DNA of 64,000 nucleotides from Bos javanicus (Eukaryota; Chordata; Mammalia; Artiodactyla; Bovidae), in the NCBI RefSeq assembly GCF_032452875.1, contig NC_083879.1:86561572-86625571 (forward strand), read 5' to 3'. Of this stretch, positions 39,940-50,859 are shown in pieces. Under the pieces are notes generated by a model. That model was not told the origin of the DNA, made no database searches, and saw only the letters and a program-made list of their open reading frames with translations. Every line of letters starts with the position of its first letter. Position 1 is the first letter of the stretch. The position numbers were made by a program, and so were the translations under genes.

Positions 39940-40206
39940 AGAAGGCAGTGGCACCCACTCCAGTGCTCTTGCCTGGAAAATCCCATGACGGAGGAGCCTG
40001 GAAGGCTGCAGTCCATGGAGTCGCTGAGGGTCGGACTCAACTGAGTGACTTCACTTTCACTTTTCACTTTCATGCATTGGAGAAGGAAATGGCAACCCAC
40101 TCCAGTGTTCTTGCCTGGAGAATCCCAGGGACGGTGGAGCCTGGTGGGCTGCCGTCTGTGGGGTCGCACAGAGTCGAACACGACTGAAGTGACTTAGCAG
40201 CAGCAG
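39940..40206 (+). mobile_element. BOV-A2 dimeric SINE
   Basis: Two Bov-A units (gagaaggcagtggcacccac and gagaaggaaatggcaaccca) are joined by the cactttcacttttcactttc linker. The element ends in gacttagcagcagcag. No target-site duplication is evident. Confidence 0.92.
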
Positions 40207-41118
40207 AATACACTTGGAGACAAGGAGTGTCGAGAGACAGAGAAGGACATCTTGTGCTGCTGAAAGGGTCAGTTCACTGGGAAGACACACCTGTAACTGC
40301 GTGTGTGCCTGAGGACAGGCCCTCAGAGTACATGAAGCCAGTGGGACTTACAGAAGTGATGGGTAAGGATGCAAGTAACTCATTTCCACCAAAAAAAAAA
40401 GTGTGAAACTGGACAAAATTGCCCAAATGAACCAAGACATGGCACGCGGAATCAACCGGAGATGGACCACAAGTTGGCAAGCGCTCGCTCCTGAAGAAGC
40501 GACGTCTCCAGGGAGACACATGCGCCCGTGGTCTCACCAGGGCTATTCCAGGCCCACCACACAACGGGAGCTGGGAGGGTGTGCCCCCCGTGCAGGGCGG
40601 CTGCCGGCCGTCAGCGGAGGGCCCAGAAGGGGCAGGCTCCGGTGAAAAGCTGTGGCTCACCAGGTGAGTCGACAGCGTTACACTGCAGCCCAAGCTTAGC
40701 CCAGAGCTGGGGGCCCACTTGGTACAAGTGGCAGCCCCACCAGGATCTTCATGTGAGGGTGGGTTTCATGTCACCTTGACTGGGCCGTGGTGCCCAGATG
40801 TGTGGTCAAACACTGTTCTAGGTGTTTCTGAGAGAGGGTTTGGGGGATGAGATTTACATGGAAATAGTGGCCTCTGAGTAAATGGTATGGATGGGCCGCA
40901 TCTGATCAGTTGAAGGCCTGAGTAGACCAAAAGTCTGACCCTCCTGGAGGTGGGAGTCTGCCAGCAGGCAGCCTTCAGACTCAAGCTGCAACACCAACTC
41001 TTCTCTGGTTTCCCAGCCTGCAGCCCACCCTGCAGACTGTGGACTTGCCAGCCCCACACTCATGCGAGCCAGTCCCTTAAAATAACTCAAGCTCTTTCCC
41101 TCGCTCTAGACAGGTGAT
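40207..41118. other. Intergenic DNA, nothing recognised
   Basis: No gene or repeat that I recognise. Open frames here are short and have no family resemblance. Confidence 0.5.
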
Positions 41119-41130
41119 ACAGTAGAATAT

Positions 41131-41400
41131 CGGAGAAGGCAATGGCACCCCACTCCAGTATTCTTGCCTGGAAAATCCCATGGATGGAGGAGCCTGGTAG
41201 GCTGTAGTCCATAGGGTCGCTAAGAGTCGGACACGACTGAGCGACTTCCCTTTCACTTTTCACTTTCATGCATTGGAGAAGGAAATGGCAACCCACTCCA
41301 GTGTTCTTGCCTGGAGAATCCCAGGGACGGGGGAGCCTGGTGGGCTGCCGTCTATGGGGTCACACAGAGTCGGACATGACTGAAGTGACTTAGCAGCAGC
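41131..41400 (+). mobile_element. BOV-A2 dimeric SINE with a perfect 12-bp target-site duplication
   Basis: A full dimer with both halves and the ttcacttttcactttcatgc linker. ACAGTAGAATAT flanks it exactly at 41,119-41,130 and 41,401-41,412. The perfect duplication and near-consensus sequence indicate a recent insertion. Confidence 0.95.
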
Positions 41401-41412
41401 ACAGTAGAATAT

Positions 41413-42088
41413 AGAACAGAAAAAAAAAATAAAATCATCCGTTAAAAATAATAAAAGTGAACACAGAACAGGAGGAATGAGGAAACGTTTTAAGAAGGTA
41501 TGTTGAAACCAAAATTGGTCACAAATGGCTTAAACATAAATGCGCTGAGTCCACAGAGGCCAGGCACAGTCCTAACTGCAGCCTGTAGGCTGCAGTTCAT
41601 CGGGGCGTCCCCCTGCTGCTGTGGACTTCGGTCGGCCGCCCTCAGCGGCGTTGGTTGCTTCTCTCTTTCTTGCTCTTTGGGAGGCCGTCACCGTGCAGCC
41701 CGGCCGCAGGGAGGAGGGCGCTGTGGTCCCCTCCCCTCAGCGTGAAATATTCACGCAGATTCTTTAAGTTTCTTCTGCGTGGAGATTAGTTTATTCTCCC
41801 CCACTTGGTTGTTCATTCAACGACGCACTTACATCGGTATGCGCTTGTGGGTGCTCAGCATCCGATCACGCACCACCCATCTTCTTGCTCAGACTGTTTC
41901 AGCCTTGGTCCCGGGAGCCCTCTCAGGCGACTCCTGGGCCCTTTGACATTCCCACGAGGCTGTGAGTTCCTAAAAAATAACGAGTAGACAGTGGGTTTTA
42001 GCATCATTGTAGACTTAGAGAAAGTTGAGTAGAAGCGCTCACACCCCCATCCGCCCCAGGCACACAGTCTCCCCTGTTACGAACCTTT
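41413..42088. other. Intergenic DNA, possible short old L1 piece
   Basis: Mostly unrecognised. The stretch near 42,000-42,080 (agcatcattgtagacttaga onward) resembles an old L1 segment, but it is too short to be sure. Confidence 0.35.
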
Positions 42089-42410
42089 TTAATTTGGTCA
42101 TTTGGGGCTGTGCTGGATCCCTGTTGCTCTGTGTGGGCTCCTCTCTCATTGCGGTGGATGGGGCCGCTCCTCACTGCAGGGCCTTCCCTTGCCGAGGAGC
42201 ACAGGCTCCAGGGGCAAAGACCTCAGTGGCTACGGCACACAGGCTCGGGAGTCGTGGCAGGCGGGCTCCAGAGCAGGGCTGCCGCAGCGCTTGTCACACA
42301 AGGCTGTGGTCCTTCCAAGGCGTGTGGCATCTTCCCAGACTGTGGATCAAAGCCACGTCCCCTGCGTTGGCAGGTGGATTCTTATCCACTGCATCATCAA
42401 AGAAGCCCCA
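42089..42410 (-). mobile_element. CHR-2-type tRNA-Glu SINE
   Basis: Reverse-oriented: ggggctgtgctggatccctg, attgcggtggatgggg, gaggagcacaggctcc, ggcatcttcccagactgtgg, then ggcaggtggattcttatcca and aaagaagcccc, which is the tRNA head read backwards. This family is shared by ruminants and whales. Confidence 0.85.
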
Positions 42411-43372
42411 TCTACCTGCATTAGGGCAGGGCACAATTAATGAAGCGATTAATGAAGTCCAGAGTTTATGTTGGCCCAGTGCTTCAGGGTGATGGATGTT
42501 GCGAGGAGACGGTGAGTTCTGTGGCCATATGCTGCTGCCTCATTTTCCCTTATCTGAGGCTGAGTCCTGTGGGAGACGGTTTCCATGCCTGGCTACTCAA
42601 CTTCCCTTCATCGCCATGTGACGAGGTGCTCTACCTTCCCCTTGACCTCGGCCAGATTTAAAATTCTCTCATTTTCTGTCTTTCATGTCACACTCGACAT
42701 GGTCGGAAAAACGCATTCAAGCCACCTCCAAGGAAAGCTTTGTGATTACCGAGCTTTCGGTACACAACTCCATCATTATAAAGATTGTTAGTGATTGATT
42801 GACTAAAACTAGTGAACAGTCTTTCAAATTCCAATGAACTTTTCAATTAATATTCACTTTTCTTTTTCAAGACATAATGATTTGCTGTTCTGACATCAGA
42901 TCAACAGAGAGAAATTCCAATTAGGCTTTGAAGACGCACATATTTCAGGAACTTGTCATCCAGCCCTTGTAAGTAGACGGATAAATTACTTTAGAAGTCA
43001 AGAAGTCTTTTGAGACGCTGTCCTTTCTGTTATCTTGTTTTGTGAGTATGTTATGCTTCTTCTTGAACGTTTGAAACCTTGGCCTCGGTCTTCACAGGCT
43101 GACACCTGACATGGCTTTACTATACGCAGCACCAGGACTGAGTCCTAACTTTACTTCTCAGCCCAGCTTGGGAAGCAAAAATCCTCCACCCACCCTGTTT
43201 TCCAGCATTGTTTTTGCCTATGTTCTTTGATCTTCTTTCTCTATATTTACAGTGTTTGAAGCATATCACGTTTTTTAAATATGATGTTCAACCAGGATGT
43301 TGCTTCTTTGATTTTAAACATATTTTAAATTAATTTTAAAACACTTTTAAAAGAAAATAAATGACTTTTCAT
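42411..43372. other. AT-rich intergenic DNA, nothing recognised
   Basis: Low-complexity AT-rich sequence follows 42,780. No supported gene or repeat. Confidence 0.5.
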
Positions 43373-43381
43373 AACAGGGAT

Positions 43382-43663
43382 CTTGCTGCTGCTGCTGCTG
43401 CTAAGTCACTTCATTCATTTCCGACTCTGTGCGACCCCATAAATGGCAGCCCACCAGGCTCCACCATCCCTGGGATTCTCCAGGCAAGAGCACTGGAGTG
43501 TGTTGCCATTTCCTTCTCCAATGCATGAAAGTGAAAAGTCAAAGTGAAGTTGCTCAGTGGTGTCCGACTCTTTGCGACCCCACGGACTGCAGCCCACGAG
43601 GCTCCTCCATCAATGGGATTTTCCAGGCAAGAGTACTGGAGTGGGGTGCCATTGCCTTCTCCG
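43382..43663 (-). mobile_element. BOV-A2 dimeric SINE with a 9-bp target-site duplication
   Basis: The element starts with the reversed (AGC)n tail gctgctgctgctgctgctaa and contains both Bov-A halves in reverse. AACAGGGAT at 43,373-43,381 and 43,664-43,672 is the target-site duplication. Confidence 0.94.
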
Positions 43664-43672
43664 AACAGGGAT

Positions 43673-44479
43673 GAAACATCCTTTTTTGGGTACAAAATTC
43701 CATCCTGCCCTCATCCCTACCCATTTGACCGTGCGTTTACCAATGTGAACATCCCAGTTCATCCACCATCTGGTGAACTGTTCACTCTGTTGTCTGGGGG
43801 TGACTGGGAATACGTTGATTCCGTTGGTAGAAGGTTTGAACAACTTTTTCGAGATTCCCCAAGTATAAGAAGAGCCGTCATGAGGCGTGAAGAAGGTGGA
43901 GGTGTGCAGTGGAGAGGCTGTCCTGGGAGCTGGGGCCGTGTCTGCGGTGTCTGGCCTGAGGTCGGCACGGGGTGCTGGCCACTGGTCTTTGAGACCTGGA
44001 ACCTGCCTCCAGGGTTGGGGGCCGGACACACGTCTCGGGTCAGGTTGAAGGTAACAGTGGCTCCTGCCTGTCCCCCTTGCCCTCTGCCCTATTCCATCAC
44101 CCCGGGCACCATCAGTAGGCTTGACTTAGGGAGTAGATGGGCTCCAGATTGGATTCCCGTTTGCATTTGTCGGGGCACCAAGTGGGCTTCAGGCTGGATA
44201 CTTAGAGCTACCAGCGTTTTCTGAGACAAGAGATAGGTGGGCTCCAGCTGAAGCATTTACAGTCAGCCTCCTGCTCGCGCTCCGAGGCAGAAGTCACGAC
44301 AGAAACAGGGCAAACGCCAGCGTGTGTCTTCTGTGAGCACGTTACGGTGGCGGTCACGGCAGCGGTCACGGCGACGGCAAAGGAGGGCGAAACCCCGTGT
44401 GAGTGAAGGCTCAAGGGATCGCCGCTCCGCCCTTGTTGGGACAAAAGAGACACTACATACGTGCAGAAAGGCTCCTTGT
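43673..44479. other. Intergenic DNA, unassigned
   Basis: Open frames of 90-226 codons exist on both strands, partly by read-through from the adjacent SINE. None has a motif I recognise. Confidence 0.4.
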
Positions 44480-45010
44480 GGGTCAAAAGTCAAGGGCTAG
44501 TGCCAGGCCGTAGTGGGTCTTGCTCTTCCCAGAAGCCTTCACTCCGAGATCCATCTTGGCTGAGGCGGGTGTGCTCACCCAGGGGGGTCCCCAGGTAGGT
44601 CCGGTGAGGAAAAAGAAACCGGTAATTGGCTGAAGGGAGACAAAGCCCTGGAAGACCTGACCGACCTGCGTGCCTTGGCCGCCTCTCCTCTGCACCCTCC
44701 TCCCTGGGGGCGCCCTCGCGCTCGCTCTCTGGCGCGTCTGCCCCGCGTCCGTCTCGGCCGAGCACACTGCCGCTGCGTGTGCGGCCCCACTTGCTCTTGT
44801 GCTGTGTCTCCAATAATGAACTTTGAGCCTACATTTACAGTTTCTTCCTCCACGATAAACGCGTTTTTCACGGGGACAAAGATCCAGGGAGAAACGGCTT
44901 CTAGCCTGCATCCTTTGCTGGTCTGGTGGCCAGGATTCTTGGCTCCCTTCCAGGCTTCCCAGGTCCAATACCCAGGCAGGGAGTGAAGATCTGGCTTCAC
45001 CACTGGTCAC
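44480..45010. other. CpG-rich segment, possibly LTR-derived
   Basis: A GC- and CpG-rich core (44,690-44,790) is followed by tgaactttgagcctacattt, a gcgtttttcacggggacaaa stretch and ccaggattcttggctccc. The arrangement recalls the R/U5 part of ruminant ERV LTRs, but I could not find ends or a duplication. A 175-codon minus-strand open frame spans it and shows no family motif. Confidence 0.35.
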
Positions 45011-46646
45011 AGTCGCCTTGCTGAGATCAGGCTGAGGTGTCCCAGACTAAATCAGGCTGATAAACCCAGGCTAAATCTGCTCCAGGCCCAGGCTGGCCCC
45101 AGTGCCCCAGAGCCCATGATGCTACTGGGACCCAGGCTGCCTCTGTCTACTCAGGACTCCCAGGGCCCCTCCGCAGGGACTGCTGGGTCATGGTGCCCAC
45201 CAGGCCAGCACAACTGCCTGGCCCAGCGTTGCCAGGGTTGTGATGGGCCCCGAGACCTGCTGTCTGTGTCCAGCACGGAATAGCCCCTCGCCGATCTCCA
45301 TAAGCCCCGTCCCATTCCCCCTGTCGCCCCCCCAAAGCCATGAGTCCCTCTGCCGAGGTCTCAGCCGGGGGTGGACCCAGGGTTCACATCCGGGTGGCAG
45401 GACCCAAGGGCGGTCCGTTTCAATCCATCCTTAAGACACTCCTGAGCGCTGATAACCTTTTGGAGCAGCTCCCGGGTCTTCAGCCCTTCAGTCCTGAGGA
45501 ATCCGAGGAACGCTGCAAAGGAGAAATCTGATCAAGCGTTTGAAAAAAAGAAGTTAGTTTTCTGGATGATCAGAGAGCTTGGCCCCCTTCTGCGGAACAA
45601 ACAAGTTGGGGGGGGCCTCTGTGGGCCACAGAACCTTCGGCTACAAACCTTCCAGGAGCGGTCGTGGCCACTGGGGTCTCCAAGGCAGTTTGAATAGATT
45701 CTTTCTCCTGGGCTGGGGTTTTGTGCTCCAGGCTTGATTTGAAGCACACGAAATGACTGGACAGCTCACTCGTTTCTATAAATACATATCCTGCATTACC
45801 TTGGCAGCAGCAGAATTCAGCTCATCTCTGCAGAGTGGAGAACAGCATTTGCTCTTGGTCGTGACAGTCTGTTTGCTGAGCCTCCCAAGGCAACGGGACA
45901 GACCCAGAGCCCATCGTGCACGACCCCACTGCTTGTTCTTTTTACGTAAAATTGGCTTGAGAGTGTTTTAAAGATACAGCTGGGACACACAGGGCAGGTC
46001 TGTGTAACGTGAAGCACAGAATTGAAGCGTCCTACACTCAACGCTTCAGTTTGCACAGACCACACACCCGCACAGTCCCTCCCCGGGGCTCACACTCAGA
46101 ATATAACGTAAATACAAAATTACCGTGAGGATATTCCCAAGGCAAGGTCTGCAGTCGGAAGCCTCCCTGTGTGCAAACTCAGTTTACGGTTTAGAAGTTA
46201 CAGACGTAACAGGACGTTGGAAGCCCACTGCATTTCCATGAAGGATTACTTTCTCTATAAAAGCAACAGACTTACTAAAGCGCAGGAAGAGCCTGCAGAC
46301 CAGAGGCAGGTTGTCTGGCGCCTCTGCCTCTGACAAGGGCTGGTGGTTTAACTCTTCCTTGCCCACTTTCTGATCTGAAAAACAAAAGCTGAGGTATTTT
46401 ATGAATTTGGGATTCTTGTTGAAAGAACCGAGTGCACCACACCTCGTCCGTCCACTCTGACCTCACCTGACCTTGGCTCCCCAGCGCCCCTCACCAGCCG
46501 TCACAGAAGCTCTTCCCAAGAGTGGTTGCGCTGTCTGCAGCGCCCACGGCTGCCTTTGGGCTGTAAGGGGGCTGTTTCTGAGTTTCCTTCTCCTCAAACT
46601 AGGCAAGTCTTTGTTCTTTGTGGGTAATTTAATTACTACTTCTCTG
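45011..46646. other. Intergenic DNA, nothing recognised
   Basis: No repeat or gene that I can support. Open frames stay below 110 codons and do not resemble known proteins. Confidence 0.5.
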
Positions 46647-46653
46647 TGTTTGG

Positions 46654-47455
46654 GAAAAATATCAATAAAACTCAGATATGCAGATGACACCACCCTTATG
46701 GCAGAAAGAGAAGAGGAACTAAAAAGCCTCTTGATGAAAGCGAAAGAGGAGAGTGAAAAAGTTGGCTTAAAGCTCAACATTCAGAAAACAAAGATTATGG
46801 CATCCGGTCCCATCACTTCATGGGAAATAGATGGGGAAACAGCGGAAACAGTGTCAGACTTTATTTTGGGGGGCTCCAAAATCACTGCAAATGGTGACTG
46901 CAGCCATGAAATTAAAAGACGCTTACTCCTTGGAAGGAAAGTTATGACCAAACTACATAGCATATTGAAAAGCAGAGACATTACTTTGCCAACAAAGGTC
47001 CGTCTAGTCAAGTCTATGGTTTTTTTCTGTGGTCATGTATGGATGTGAGAGTTGGACCGTGAAGAAGGCTGAGCGCCGAAGAATTGATGCTTTTGAACTG
47101 TGGTGTTGGAGAAGACTCTTGAGAGTGCCTTGGACTGCAAGGAGATCCAACCAGTCCATTCTGAAGGAGATCAGCCCTGGGATTTCTTTGGAAGGAATGA
47201 TGCTGAAGCTGAAACTCCAGAACTTTGGCCACCTCATGCGAAGAGTTGACTCATTGGAAAAGACTCTGATGCTGGAAGGGATTGGGGGCAGGAGGAGAAG
47301 GGGACGACAGAGGATGAGATGGCTGGATGGCATCACTGACTTGATGGACGTGAGTCTGAGTGAACTCTGGGAGTTGGTGATGGACAGGGAGGCCTGGCGT
47401 GCTGTGATTCATGGACGTGCAAAGAGTCGGACACGACTGAACTGAACTGAACTGA
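46654..47455 (+). mobile_element. BovB LINE 3' fragment with a 7-bp target-site duplication
   Basis: A 5'-truncated BovB on the plus strand begins just before the YADD motif (46,677-46,688). It encodes the RT palm/thumb and the conserved C-terminus (ESWTVKKAERRRIDAFELWC, RRRRGRQRMRWLDGITDLMD). A frameshift near 47,020-47,035 in a T run splits the frame, which otherwise runs to a stop at the 3' tail tgaactgaactgaactga. TGTTTGG flanks it at 46,647-46,653 and 47,456-47,462. Confidence 0.93.
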
Positions 47456-47516
47456 TGTTTGGTAGATTTGTTTTGCTTTGCTTTTAAACTTAGAAGCCAT
47501 TAATAATTCAGGAGAG

Positions 47517-47812
47517 GGCTTCCCTGGTGGCTCAGTGGTAAAGAATCCACCCGCCAATGCAGGGGACACAGGTTTGATCCTTGGTCCCGGAAGATCCCTC
47601 GTGCCACAGGACACCTAAGCCCGTGAGCCACAACTACCGAAGCCAGAGTGCCTGGAGCTTGTGACCTGCGACAGGAGAAACCGCAGAAAGAGAAGCCTGC
47701 CCACCGCAGCAGGGAGTAGCCCCTGCTCGCCAGGACTGGGGAGCCCCGCGTGCAGCAGTGATGACCAGTGCAGCCATAAACAAACACATAAATAAACCTT
47801 TAAAAAAAAGAA
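47517..47812 (+). mobile_element. CHR-2-type tRNA-Glu SINE
   Basis: It begins cttccctggtggctcagtgg, continues aatgcaggggacacaggttt, then gtgagccacaactaccgaag, and ends in an A-rich tail near 47,800. Confidence 0.85.
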
Positions 47813-48607
47813 TTCAGTATAGCAATCCTACACGCGAACAACACCCACTTATCTTGCCCACTTTTTCACCTTTGTTTACAGATGGGGGTCGAAGGTGACG
47901 TGTACACAAAGAGGCTGGGGGGTGGCGGAGGGTTGGGGAAGAGACTGACTTCGCTCCCTTTACAGCCAGACTGTCGTCCCGCTGACTCTGCTCCAAGCCG
48001 ACCCTCAGCTCTTTAGTCGTGAGACCATCCACTGTCTCTGACCAGATCACTGTTTCTCCCTGGGCTCTCAGAGCAAATTTCCAGACACAACATCACTGCC
48101 TAAGCTCTATTTCTGGAACTCCAAACAGCATTTTAGCCGTAACCCGATAGGATTTCTTATTTTCCTGGGAGAAAATAATCCAGTCAATGCCAAATGCTTT
48201 GTTCTAATTTCTACTAGGTCTTATTGGGTTTTACCCCATTTTCCTTAGTGTCTTGGCATTGTGGCTTCTTATTTTCAATTTAAGCATTCATTTTGTATTT
48301 CTAGAGTTTTCTTTTGTCATCTTTTTAGTTGGGGAAATCGTCTCCATGTATTAACTTACAAAATTGTTTTTATTTCAGTGGTAATATATACATATGATTA
48401 TTTTAAAGTAGACTTTTTTCTGCCCCCAAAATAGCAAATGTACATGGAAAAATTGAGAAGCCACAAAAATACCTGAAGGATAAAAATCAGGCATAATTGT
48501 GCCCATAGGGACAGCCCCCATTAGTCTTTTCTTTTTTAAGATTTTTTAACGGGGACGTTTTTTAAGCCTTTACTGAATCTGTTACAATATTGCTTCTGTT
48601 TCCTGTT
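47813..48607. other. Intergenic DNA, nothing recognised
   Basis: AT-rich after 48,100. No repeat or gene I can name. Confidence 0.5.
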
Positions 48608-48722
48608 TTGGTTTTTTGGCTGTGAGATGTATGGGATCTCAGCTCCCCAACCAGAGATCGAACCTGAGCCCTTGGCATTGAAAGGCGCAGTCTTCACTAC
48701 TGGGCCGCCAGAAGTCCTCCTC
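48608..48722 (-). mobile_element. CHR-type tRNA-Glu SINE, short
   Basis: Reverse-oriented: tttttggctgtgagatgtat, gggatctcagctccccaacc, agagatcgaacctgagccct, then gggccgccagaagtcct. Confidence 0.7.
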
Positions 48723-49349
48723 CAGCAAACTTGTTTTGTGCATTCATGTCGTAGCATCTGCACGCCCAGTCCTCCTCTGGCCCTGGATGGCCACGGAGCA
48801 TTGTGTAAGGACATGGCCCAGTTCACGTGATGAACCTTCCTCTCCCCCATCTCAGAAGTCCTGTTGCTTTCAAACGCTTTGTTATTATACGTAAAGGACA
48901 TTAAAGCCAGTGAAGTCAGCCTTGGACCCGAACTGTCGGCTGAAGTCCATTTGGAAAGCTGTGAGTTCAGAGACCCAGACGCTGAGTCTTTGTCAGAGCC
49001 GCGTCCCTGGGGATGGCGTTCTCACAGCCCGTCTCCTGAGCAGGCAGGGTGTCGGGCCGCCTCCACTTCCTAGGCCAGCCAGGCAGCACCACGGGGCAGG
49101 GCAGGGGGGCAGGGTGTGGGCGCACGCACGCTTCCCCCCCCATGCCATGGACCACCCACGGGACACCGCAAAGGCTCGGCCACACTGGAACCGTGGCTTC
49201 CTGGCCGGGACGGTGGAGGCAGGCACACTGCGAAGGGGAGCACAGCTGAATGCCACCCAGGCTGAGCTCTGGTTAGTGACCCTGAGCATCTGCATCAGTT
49301 CCGTCTGTGCTCTGAGACAGCTCTCTTCGCCAGGCCTCCCTGATGAGGA

Positions 49350-49490
49350 TATTGTGACCTCAGCTGTAGAAATAGGGAGCCTGAGGCTCAGAGAAGTTGA
49401 GGGTTTTGCTTAGGCTGGCACAGTGCCAAGTGGTCAAGCAGCATCTAGGACTCATGTCTCTTGCAGGCTAGGTTCTTTCTGCTCTTCACA
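49350..49490 (+). repeat. Possible MIR fragment
   Basis: tagaaatagggagcctgagg, ctcagagaagttgagggttt and cagtgccaagtggtcaagca follow the MIR core order. Diverged. Confidence 0.45.
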
Positions 49491-49576
49491 CACTACCTAG
49501 AGTAACTGTAAAAGAAGCCTAAATAACTAACTGGAATGTGATTTTAAATCCCTGATTGATGAATGATGGCCTATAA

Positions 49577-49732
49577 AATGACTTCCCTGGTGGCTCAGAC
49601 GGTAAAGCGTCTGCCTACAATGCGGGAGACCCGGGTTCAATCCCTGGGTCGGGAAGATCTCCTGGAGAAGGAAATGGCAACCCACTCCAGTATCTTGCCT
49701 GGAAAATCCTATGGACAGAGGAGTCTGGTGGG
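49577..49732 (+). mobile_element. Bov-tA SINE
   Basis: It contains a complete tRNA-Glu-like head (cttccctggtggctcagacg, gacccgggttcaatccctgg) and the start of the Bov-A body, ending at agtctggtgggc where the next SINE begins. Confidence 0.9.
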
Positions 49733-50165
49733 CATTGCTTCCCAGCTGGCGCTAGTGGTAAAGAACCTGCCTGCCAGTGCAGGAGACACAAGAGACATGG
49801 GGTCAATCCCTGAATTGGGAAGATCCCCTGGAATAGGAAATGGCAACCCACTCTAGTATTCTTGCCTGGAGAATCCCATGGACAGAGGAGCCTGGTGGAC
49901 AACAGTCCATGAGTGAGTGCATGCGTGAGTAAAATCACTCAGTCATGTCTGACTCTTTGGGACCCCACGGTCTGTCCATAGAATTCTCCAGGCAGGAATA
50001 CTGGAGTGGGTTACCATTCCCTTCTCCAGGCTTTCCAACCTGGAAATCTTTCCAACCCAGGGATTGCACTTGGGTCTCCTGCATTGCAGGCAGATTCTTT
50101 GCCATCTGAACTACAGTCCATGGGTCTGCAAAGAATCAGACACAACTGAACACGCTAACATAAAA
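49733..50165 (+). mobile_element. Bov-tA SINE interrupted by another SINE
   Basis: The outer SINE occupies 49,733-49,911 and 50,123-50,165 (gtctgcaaagaatcagacac). The break duplicates ACAGTCCATG (49,902-49,911 and 50,113-50,122), the target-site duplication of the inner SINE. Confidence 0.85.
49912..50112 (-). mobile_element. Bov-tA SINE nested inside another Bov-tA
   Basis: Reverse-oriented unit: aatcactcagtcatgtctga, aatactggagtgggttacca, then the head reversed, gcagattctttgccatctga. It is flanked by ACAGTCCATG on both sides. Confidence 0.87.
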
Positions 50166-50284
50166 TATATTAATACTTCTAATTTTAACACTTCATTTAA
50201 AATTAGGTGATAAAAACATAAATATAAAACTTATTAAAGATAAAAACTTCTTAAAGATAAAATTGTGTATTAAAGCATTTTGCA

Positions 50285-50385
50285 GGGCTTCCCTGGCGGC
50301 CCAGGGGTTAAGACTCGGCACTTTCTCTGCTGTGACCCCGGTTCAGTCCCTGGTCAGGGCATGACGATCCCACAAGCAAAAAAAA
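50285..50385 (+). mobile_element. CHR-type tRNA-Glu SINE, head only
   Basis: It reads ggcttccctggcggcccagg, ttaagactcggcactttctc, ccccggttcagtccctggtc, then an A-rich tail. It is the tRNA-derived head with little body. Confidence 0.75.
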
Positions 50386-50742
50386 CCTCTTTGCCAGTTG
50401 ACATCTGCCATGTCAAAGCTGCTATCTCTGTATGCTTTTTTAAAGCAGCATGCTATTTTTTCTTCCCAGTGAATGCTGTTTCCTTTCCAAAAGTCCCCTG
50501 TGGGCTGTGTGAAAATTTAAAGTTCTTTGTTCCTGGGAAATGATTTGGAACTCTTGCTGCAGGACATACAGTAGAAACTTTTTTGAAGGAAGCATTCACT
50601 ACGTGGGATGCAGAAATCTGACAGGATCACTAGGTGGAGAGAATGTAGTTTGGTTCAGAATTTTCTCAACTCTTTCCTCCATTCTGCAAACCCTCAGAGG
50701 ACCAGCGAGGACTCCCCTCTTTGTCATTATAGCGCCGGGCCA

Positions 50743-50759
50743 CCAGCGCCCCCTAGAGG
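50743..50759 (-). promoter_or_regulatory. CTCF-like motif 1
   Basis: The minus strand reads CCTCTAGGGGGCGCTG, one mismatch from the CTCF core CCASYAGRGGGCRCT. It is not inside any SINE or LINE that I recognise. Confidence 0.6.
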
Positions 50760-50844
50760 TCCGAGATGGGCTACACCCGGGTAATCGGGAGACCAAGCCA
50801 GGTGATGGGGGGCACTGCAGACGGTCTCCGTGAGCCTGGCTAGT

Positions 50845-50859
50845 GCTGCCCTCTGCTGT
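50845..50859 (-). promoter_or_regulatory. CTCF-like motif 2
   Basis: The minus strand reads ACAGCAGAGGGCAGC, a close match to the CTCF core, in the same orientation as motif 1 and about 100 bp from it. Confidence 0.55.

Noticed and set aside
43544..44224. 226-codon plus-strand frame
   Set aside because: It starts inside a reversed BOV-A2 SINE and reads through into unrecognised DNA. Chance read-through is the simplest explanation.
49577..49650. tRNA-Glu-like sequences in SINE heads as tRNA genes
   Set aside because: The A/B-box-like segments are heads of Bov-tA and CHR SINEs followed by SINE bodies, not functional tRNA genes.
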